A stretch of 50,534 nucleotides of DNA, from contig QBMC01000012.1 of the NCBI GenBank assembly GCA_003242035.1, forward strand, positions 1 through 50,534. Reading direction: 5' to 3'. Of this stretch, positions 44,976 through 50,534 are shown one piece after another. The notes below the pieces were generated by a model. It was given only the letters and a program-made list of their open reading frames with translations. It was not told the origin of the DNA and made no database searches. Numbering within the stretch: the stretch's first letter is position 1; each line of letters opens with the position of its first letter. The stretch comes from Nodosilinea foveolarum (GTDB lineage: Bacteria; Cyanobacteriota; Cyanobacteriia; Phormidesmidales; Phormidesmidaceae). Made by a program: the position numbers and the translations under genes.

Positions 44976-47147
44976 ATGACTGGAAACGAGTCGCGCGTTC
45001 AAGCAATTTACGAAATCACGAATCGGGAACCAATTGCGGTGAAAACGCCCGAGAAGCTAGAAGACCTCTGGGCCTCGAACGTTTTCAGTCTAAGTAAGAT
45101 GCAGGCTAGCTTGCCCAAAGACATTTTCAAGTCGCTCAAAAAGACGATCCAAACGCGCCAGAAGCTAGATCCTTCCGTCGCCGACAACGTCGCGAGTGCG
45201 ATGCGCGATTGGGCCATCTCCAAAGGCGCGATGTACTACGCCCACGTCTTTTATCCGCTAACCGGTGGAACGGCTGAAAAGCACGATGGCTTTATTGAGC
45301 CGCAGAGCAACGGCGACGTGATTTCTGAATTCGCTGGCAAGCTCTTGATTCAGGGTGAGCCTGACGGATCTTCTTTCCCTAACGGTGGCATCCGCGACAC
45401 CTTCGAAGCCCGTGGCTACACCGGCTGGGATGTTACTAGCCCCGCTTACATTCTCGAAACCGAGCAGGGCGCAACCCTGTGCATTCCGACGGTCTTTGTC
45501 TCCTGGACTGGCGAAGCCCTCGACAAGAAAACGCCTTTGCTGCGCTCTATGTCGGTGGTCGATAAGGCCGCGAATCGGATGCTGAAGCTATTGGGCAATA
45601 CCGAGGTCGCGCCCGTTGGCTCTAGCTGTGGTGCAGAGCAAGAGTATTTCCTAGTGGATTCTAACTTTGCCAACACGCGCCCCGACATTCTGCTGGCAGG
45701 CCGGACGCTTTTTGGCCGCTCACCGGCCAAAGGTCAGCAGTTCGACGATCATTACTTTGGGGCGATTCCTTCTCGCGTGCAGGCATACATGCACGCCGTC
45801 GAAGAAAAACTTTACAAGCTGGGCATTCCGGCAAAGACGAGCCACAACGAAGTGGCCCCCGGTCAGTTTGAGATTGCGCCCGTTTATGAATCTGCAAACG
45901 TCGCCAGCGATCACCAGCAGATGATTATGACGACCCTACGCGATACTGCCAAAGAGCATGGGTTTGTCTGTTTGCTACACGAGAAGCCGTTTGCCGGTAT
46001 CAACGGTTCGGGTAAGCACGTCAACTGGTCAATTGGCAACTCGACTCAGGGCAATCTGCTCGATCCGGGCGATACGCCTGAGGAAAACCTTCAGTTTTTA
46101 GCTTTCTGTGGCGCGGTGATTCGCGGTGTCCATCTGTACGGCCCGTTAATGCGGGCGGTGATTGCCAGTGCGAGTAATGACCACCGACTAGGCGCTAACG
46201 AAGCGCCCCCGGCGATTATGTCTGTTTACTTAGGTAGCCAGCTAGAAGATATCTTTAATCAGATTAAGGACGGCGACCTGAAAGGATCTAGCTATAAGGG
46301 CCAAATGCAGTTGGGCGTAGATACGCTGCCGCCGTTGACGAAAGATGCGGGCGATCGCAACCGCACTTCTCCTTTCGCCTTCACCGGCAACCGCTTCGAG
46401 TTCCGCGCAGTTGGCTCTAGTCAGTCGGTATCTGGCCCGCTAATTACCCTCAACACCATGATGGCCGATTCGCTTAACTGGATTGCTGACCAGATTGAAA
46501 GCAAATCTGATGGCGGCGACATTGGCGTTACGGTTCAAGCCGTGCTCAAAGAAGTAATGGATAAGCACGGTGCGGCTGTGTTTGGCGGTAACGGTTACTC
46601 CGATGAATGGCACAAAGAAGCCGTTGAGCAGCGCGGGTTGAGGAATATTCCTACCACGGCTGACGCGCTGCCGTTCCTGCAAGATCCCATCGTCAAGCAG
46701 CTATTTACCAGCACGGGCGTTCTGTCTGCAACTGAGCTAGAAAGCCGCTATGAGGTCTACGCCGAGCAGTACATTCTCTCGATTGATGTCGAGGCGAAGC
46801 TGATGGTGGATATGGCGAAGACGCTGATTTATCCGGCGGCGCTGCGGTATTTGAATGAGACGGCAGGGGCGATCGCTAACCTCAGCGATGTCGGTATCAG
46901 CATGGACAAATCTCAGCTCGAAAAAGTGGCAAGCCTTGCCAAAGCGCTACTCGACACAGCTAACGAGCTAGATAGCTCCATAGCTCGCCACGACTTTGGC
47001 ACTAGCGAAGACCATATGAAGTTCTGCGCCGACACCATTCGCGGGCAAATGGATAAAGTCCGCGCTGCCGCCGACGGGTTAGAAGGCGAGGTCGCCGACG
47101 ACCTATGGCCACTGCCTACTTACGAAGAAATGCTCTTCATTAAGTAG
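44976..47147 (+). CDS. glnN: Glutamine synthetase type III (GlnN)
   Basis: The 723-residue GSIII enzyme makes glutamine from glutamate, ammonia and ATP. Its length and an N-terminal part ([20 protein letters not shown]) are typical of GlnN. Active-site elements include [39 protein letters not shown] and [18 protein letters not shown]. In cyanobacteria GlnN is usually induced by nitrogen starvation via NtcA, consistent with the promoter in front. The ATG at 44976 has AGGA 8 bp upstream. A terminator follows at 47197-47228. Confidence 0.96.
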   Translation: MTGNESRVQAIYEITNREPIAVKTPEKLEDLWASNVFSLSKMQASLPKDIFKSLKKTIQTRQKLDPSVADNVASAMRDWAISKGAMYYAHVFYPLTGGTAEKHDGFIEPQSNGDVISEFAGKLLIQGEPDGSSFPNGGIRDTFEARGYTGWDVTSPAYILETEQGATLCIPTVFVSWTGEALDKKTPLLRSMSVVDKAANRMLKLLGNTEVAPVGSSCGAEQEYFLVDSNFANTRPDILLAGRTLFGRSPAKGQQFDDHYFGAIPSRVQAYMHAVEEKLYKLGIPAKTSHNEVAPGQFEIAPVYESANVASDHQQMIMTTLRDTAKEHGFVCLLHEKPFAGINGSGKHVNWSIGNSTQGNLLDPGDTPEENLQFLAFCGAVIRGVHLYGPLMRAVIASASNDHRLGANEAPPAIMSVYLGSQLEDIFNQIKDGDLKGSSYKGQMQLGVDTLPPLTKDAGDRNRTSPFAFTGNRFEFRAVGSSQSVSGPLITLNTMMADSLNWIADQIESKSDGGDIGVTVQAVLKEVMDKHGAAVFGGNGYSDEWHKEAVEQRGLRNIPTTADALPFLQDPIVKQLFTSTGVLSATELESRYEVYAEQYILSIDVEAKLMVDMAKTLIYPAALRYLNETAGAIANLSDVGISMDKSQLEKVASLAKALLDTANELDSSIARHDFGTSEDHMKFCADTIRGQMDKVRAAADGLEGEVADDLWPLPTYEEMLFIK

Positions 47148-47196
47148 ATTCGGTTTTGTCATCGGTAATTCAACTTATGGATTGCCGTCAGGATGT

Positions 47197-47228
47197 AAAG
47201 AAGCCGCTCTTAACCGGGCGGCTTCTTT
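47197..47228 (+). terminator. Rho-independent terminator of glnN
   Basis: The arms AAAGAAGCCGC (47197-47207) and GCGGCTTCTTT (47218-47228) are perfectly paired around 10 nt, followed by a short pyrimidine stretch, 50 bp after glnN. Confidence 0.85.
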
Positions 47229-47386
47229 GCGTTTGAATGCTTTGCCTTATCTGCACCTTTCAAAAGTCGCCCGCATTTTTGCGATTTTTTAGCGAAAACC
47301 CCCCACAGCGTTCGTAACATCCTTTTACAATAGAGAAACAACTTCACACAAACCACGCCATCTCTTAAGCCGTTCTCATAATCGCT

Positions 47387-48490
47387 ATGACACAAACGCT
47401 CACCCCAGACTCACTCACTCCCAACGGTCTCACTAAGCTTGCCTACCAGACGTTTCAGCAAAGCAAGCAGGTCTTTGGCTTTGCCCATAAAATGCTTAGC
47501 ACTCAGTTCCTCAACGCGCTTTCGCCCACTAAGCGCAACGAGCCGAACCCGCTCAATCCAGAAATGCTCCAGGCGATTCAAAGCCGCATCGACGACTTGC
47601 TAACCGCCGACTGGCAAGATGCAGAAGACGGCGTCTATCCCAAAAGCGCTCTGTTCGAGAACCGCTGGGACGACTTCTTTCGCTACTACCCCGAGCTATG
47701 GGTAGACCTACCGAAAATTTGGGATCGGGCCACCAACAAGCGCCATCAGGACTTCAGCGCAGGTATCAACACCGACGGCTACCCGGCCTACTACGTCCAA
47801 AACTTTCACCACCAAACCGACGGCTACTTCAGCGATGCCTCGGCCAACATGTACGACCTCCAGGTGGAAGTCCTCTTTAACGGCACCGCCGCTCCAATGC
47901 GCCGCCGCATCTTGGCACCCCTAAAGCAGCATCTAAGCCAAATGCCGCTTTTCCCGGACATCTCTCCTCAGCCGCTCAAAGTGCTGGACATTGCCTGCGG
48001 TACGGGTAACAGCCTTACCCTGATTAATCAGGCCATGCCCGAAGTCTCGCTTTACGGCGTAGATCTTTCCCCGGCTTATCTGCGCAAAGCGAACGAGAAT
48101 TTGTCGAATATTAAGAGCAATATTCCCGCTCAGCTTATTCAGGCCAACGGCGAAGCACTGCCCTTTGTCGATGAGTTTTTTGAAGCGACCACCAGCACGT
48201 TCCTCTTCCACGAACTGCCCGCCGAAGCTCGCCAAAACGTCATCAACGAAGCCGCTCGCGTTACTAAGCCCGGTGGCGTCTTCGTCATCTGCGACTCTGT
48301 TCAAAAAGTGGATACACCCGAGTTCGCGCCACTGATGGAAAACTTCCCCGCGATGTTCCACGAGCCTTACTACCGCAACTATATCGACGACGATTTGGTG
48401 GCCCGTCTCAAAGCGGCTGGGTTTACAGAAGTGGAAACCTATAACTACTTTATGAGTAAGTACTGGGTCGCTAAGAAACCAGCGGCTTAA
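47387..48490 (+). CDS. SAM-dependent methyltransferase
   Basis: The 367-residue protein has a helical N-terminal extension of about 190 residues (QTFQQSKQVFGFAHKML, then WDDFFRYYPELWVDLPKIWDRA) and a class I methyltransferase domain. The latter has VLDIACGTGNSLTLI (about residues 203-217), YGVDLSPAYLRKANENL, and VTKPGGVFVICDSVQK. Substrate and pathway are unknown; the long N-terminal extension is distinctive. It is divergent from nothing and converges on trpF with a 20-bp overlap. Its promoter lies in the gap after glnN. Confidence 0.85.
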   Translation: MTQTLTPDSLTPNGLTKLAYQTFQQSKQVFGFAHKMLSTQFLNALSPTKRNEPNPLNPEMLQAIQSRIDDLLTADWQDAEDGVYPKSALFENRWDDFFRYYPELWVDLPKIWDRATNKRHQDFSAGINTDGYPAYYVQNFHHQTDGYFSDASANMYDLQVEVLFNGTAAPMRRRILAPLKQHLSQMPLFPDISPQPLKVLDIACGTGNSLTLINQAMPEVSLYGVDLSPAYLRKANENLSNIKSNIPAQLIQANGEALPFVDEFFEATTSTFLFHELPAEARQNVINEAARVTKPGGVFVICDSVQKVDTPEFAPLMENFPAMFHEPYYRNYIDDDLVARLKAAGFTEVETYNYFMSKYWVAKKPAA

Positions 48491-49130
48491 TCTGCTCGAA
48501 TAGCTCGCGGACTTTTTCTAAGTCCTTGTCTCCCGGCGACCTCTCTACTCCACTAGAGAGGTCGATTCCGTTGGGAGAGATCTGCGCTAGCGCCGTTTGC
48601 ACATTCGCGGGCGTGAGTCCTCCCGCTAAAAACCAGGGACGTCCCGGTGAGAATTTCTGTAGCGATCGCCAATCCAACGTCTTACCAGTACCGCCTAGCT
48701 GCTCAGGATGATAGGCATCAAGCAGCAGCGAATCGACATAAGGTTCGTAGCTCCGCGCCATTTCGAGATCTTCAGCCGATTGAATTCGCAAGGCTTTCAC
48801 TAGCTTTACTTTGGGCAAGCCTGATTCTTTGAACGCATCGCGCAATAAATGGCAGATGGCAGGCGTTTCGTCGCCGTGAAGCTGAACGGCGGTGAGCCTA
48901 GCCGCCTTAACAACATCTAAAATGCTGAACAGGGAGTCGTTGGCAAAAACGCCGAAGTGCTGAACCTCTGGCCATTCGTCAGAAACTGCTGTCACAATCG
49001 GGGTGATATTTTGCGGAGTGATGTAGCGGGGTGACTTTTTTACGCAGATGTAGCCGAGAGCCGTTGCGCCTAGCTGAGCGATCGCACACCCTTGTTCCAC
49101 CGACGTAATCCCACAAATTTTTACCTGCAT
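48471..49130 (-). CDS. trpF: Phosphoribosylanthranilate isomerase
   Basis: The 219-residue TIM-barrel enzyme performs the Amadori rearrangement in tryptophan synthesis. Signatures are QVKICGITSVEQG with the catalytic Cys (about residue 6), LTAVQLHGDE, LLLDAYHPEQLGGTGKTLDW with the catalytic Asp, FLAGGLTPANV, and the phosphate-binding GIDLSSGVERSPGDKD. The ATG at 49130 gives the standard N-terminus. Its 3' end overlaps the convergent methyltransferase gene by 20 bp. No other trp genes are near, typical of dispersed cyanobacterial trp genes. Confidence 0.95.
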   Translation of the reverse strand: MQVKICGITSVEQGCAIAQLGATALGYICVKKSPRYITPQNITPIVTAVSDEWPEVQHFGVFANDSLFSILDVVKAARLTAVQLHGDETPAICHLLRDAFKESGLPKVKLVKALRIQSAEDLEMARSYEPYVDSLLLDAYHPEQLGGTGKTLDWRSLQKFSPGRPWFLAGGLTPANVQTALAQISPNGIDLSSGVERSPGDKDLEKVRELFEQIKPLVS

Positions 49131-49274
49131 ATCCGCTCCCTACGCCCCTTAGCTGTTTCGGTTATCTGTACAGCGGCTCATCACCTTACCCGGAGCCGAG
49201 TCAGTACAATGTAAGCATATCCGTAGAGCGAGCTTGGTTGCTTGGCTTTGCGATCGCACTCCAAGGAAAAACTT

Positions 49275-50534
49275 ATGCAAACTGGTTGGCGAGTGGGTTC
49301 TCTGTTCAACATCCCACTATACATCGACAATTCCTGGTTCTTTATCGTTCTACTCATCACCTTTTTGCAGGGCACTAACCCCGACCTACAAGGTGTCGTA
49401 GGGGGCACAGCCGGAGCTTGGGCAGCGGGCTTAGCCTTGGCGCTCTTGCTCTTTGCCTCAGTTCTTGCGCACGAGCTAGGACATAGCTTAGTGGCTCGCT
49501 CCCAGGGCATTAACGTCAACTCTATCAAGCTGTTTCTCTTCGGCGGCATTGCTTCAATTGAAAGTGAATCTAAAACGCCCGGACAAGCCTTTCAAGTTGC
49601 AGCCGCTGGCCCAGCGGTTAGCCTTATTCTCTACGTTGCGCTCACCGTCATCGGCAATTCAGTTGCCCTGCCACTGGTAGCCAAGAGCCTCATTCTTAGC
49701 GTGGCCACCACAAACCTTATCCTCGCTCTTTTTAACCTCATTCCTGGTTTACCCCTAGACGGCGGGCAAATCTTTAAAGCTGCTGTATGGAAAGTCACTA
49801 ACAGTCGAGCGAAAGGCGTTCGCTGGGCAGCTAGATCTGGACAACTTGTTGGATTTGGCGGCATTGGCCTGGGTCTATTAGCCTTTGCGGGCGGTGCCGG
49901 TCTAATCGGGCTGTGGCCTGCGCTGATTGGTCTGTTCATCTTGCGTAATGCGAAAAACTACAACCGCATGAACGACCTGCAAGAAGGTCTTTCCAAGCTA
50001 AAAGTGTCGGATGCTACCATTCGCGATTTCCGCGTACTCGATGCCGATATGACGCTGCGCGAGTTTGCCGATGAATATTTGCTGCTCGATCAAAAAGTTG
50101 CGCCGGTTTACTTCGCCTCTTCAGACGGTCGCTATCGCGGTCTGGTTTCTATCGACGGACTGCGTCAGGTAGAGCGCAGCGAATGGGAACATCGTAATCT
50201 ACAAAGCATTGCGCAGCCCCTGCTAGACATTCCTCACGTCAGCGAAAATATGCCGCTCACTGAGGCCATCGAGCTGATTGAGCAAAAGCAGTTGAGTCGC
50301 TTGACGGTACTAACGCCCGCAGACTCGGTGGCTGGCACGATAGATCGCGGCGATGTGGTTCGCGCAGTGGCTAAGCAAATGAACTTTAAAGTGCCTGAAG
50401 CGTTGATTCAGAAGGTTAAAGAAGATGGAGCTTACCCGGCTGGATTGCAGTTGGGGGCGATCGCGCAGTCCATCAAGCAGGGAGCACGTCATTCTCTGAC
50501 GGAAGAAATAACGTCAAGTTGTTTATTGAGGTAG
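49275..50534 (+). CDS. Site-2 protease (M50) with CBS domains
   Basis: The 419-residue intramembrane zinc protease has the HExxH motif in LAHELGHSLVARSQG (about residues 66-80) and the third ligand in NLIPGLPLDGGQIF, with about six hydrophobic helices. A soluble C-terminal region follows with two CBS repeats (VLDADMTLREFADEYLLLDQ and IPHVSENMPLTEAIELIEQK). Such proteases cleave membrane-bound anti-sigma or regulatory proteins; CBS domains may sense adenosyl ligands. The ATG at 49275 follows AAGGAAAA. The gene ends with a stop exactly at the last base of the window, so the full protein is visible. Confidence 0.92.
   Translation: MQTGWRVGSLFNIPLYIDNSWFFIVLLITFLQGTNPDLQGVVGGTAGAWAAGLALALLLFASVLAHELGHSLVARSQGINVNSIKLFLFGGIASIESESKTPGQAFQVAAAGPAVSLILYVALTVIGNSVALPLVAKSLILSVATTNLILALFNLIPGLPLDGGQIFKAAVWKVTNSRAKGVRWAARSGQLVGFGGIGLGLLAFAGGAGLIGLWPALIGLFILRNAKNYNRMNDLQEGLSKLKVSDATIRDFRVLDADMTLREFADEYLLLDQKVAPVYFASSDGRYRGLVSIDGLRQVERSEWEHRNLQSIAQPLLDIPHVSENMPLTEAIELIEQKQLSRLTVLTPADSVAGTIDRGDVVRAVAKQMNFKVPEALIQKVKEDGAYPAGLQLGAIAQSIKQGARHSLTEEITSSCLLR

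Noticed and set aside
47933-48361. 142-codon minus-strand frame
   Set aside because: Antisense to the methyltransferase domain of the gene at 47387.

Overview
The window is typical cyanobacterial chromosome. HIP1 octamers (GCGATCGC) recur throughout. It encodes a phycobilisome core subunit (apcF), a cytochrome b6f subunit (petG), cytochrome cM (cytM), the NblS-binding regulator SipA, and a type III glutamine synthetase under an NtcA-type promoter. The gene set and the moderate GC content suggest a Leptolyngbya/Phormidesmis/Synechococcales-type organism; that placement is inference. There is no phage, CRISPR array or large island. Accessory signal is limited to one dead IS630-family copy, a MITE-like palindrome, a few REP-like palindromes, one toxin-antitoxin pair and several gene remnants.

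Layout. 1-434: a protease C-terminal fragment cut off at the edge of a MITE-like element. 750-3743 (minus): typA and a potassium channel. 3889-5390: a short cobalamin riboswitch, the His-rich chelatase cbiX, and sipA. 5520-6409: remnants that look like a decayed toxin-antitoxin locus, then a secreted unknown. 6666-8170: tRNA-Lys and class II fructose-bisphosphate aldolase. 8299-14758: a methyltransferase, argF, an SGNH-fold envelope protein, a conserved unknown, a histidine kinase with a degenerate ATP-binding domain and a small hydrolase. 14896-16659: acetolactate synthase large subunit behind a strong leader palindrome. 17286-19718: an FtsL-like small membrane protein followed by ftsI. 19836-27227: a GT39-like glycosyltransferase, a MocR-type regulator, a PhzF protein, a GT2 glycosyltransferase and a Wza-type polysaccharide export protein, with an acetyltransferase remnant between them. 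27449-30924: TPP riboswitch, short upstream ORF, sodium:solute symporter and thiC. 30934-32665: a shortened RluA-type pseudouridine synthase next to a RelE-type toxin-antitoxin pair. 32714-39702: a seven-gene membrane/MoxR cluster (RDD, membrane protein, SpoIIM-like, DUF58, MoxR, DUF4350, DUF4129). 40021-41155: a 58-codon membrane-protein gene split by the IS630 copy. 41221-44509: GNAT, cytM, petG, an FGGY kinase and apcF. 44831-47147: NtcA-type promoter and glnN. 47387-50534: a methyltransferase, trpF and a site-2 protease with CBS domains.

How the genes work together. Two metabolite riboswitches couple cofactor level to gene expression: cobalamin to a chelatase of the corrin branch, and TPP to a probable thiamine or precursor transporter plus thiC. 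The glnN promoter carries a textbook GTAN8TAC-N22-TAN3T NtcA arrangement. ftsI with its small membrane partner forms a division/wall unit, and the GT2/export genes form a polysaccharide unit. The most unusual items are the TPP-riboswitch/upstream-ORF/symporter arrangement, the MoxR-DUF58-DUF4350-DUF4129 cluster opposite RDD and SpoIIM-like genes, and the IS630 insertion whose in-silico removal restores an intact small gene.
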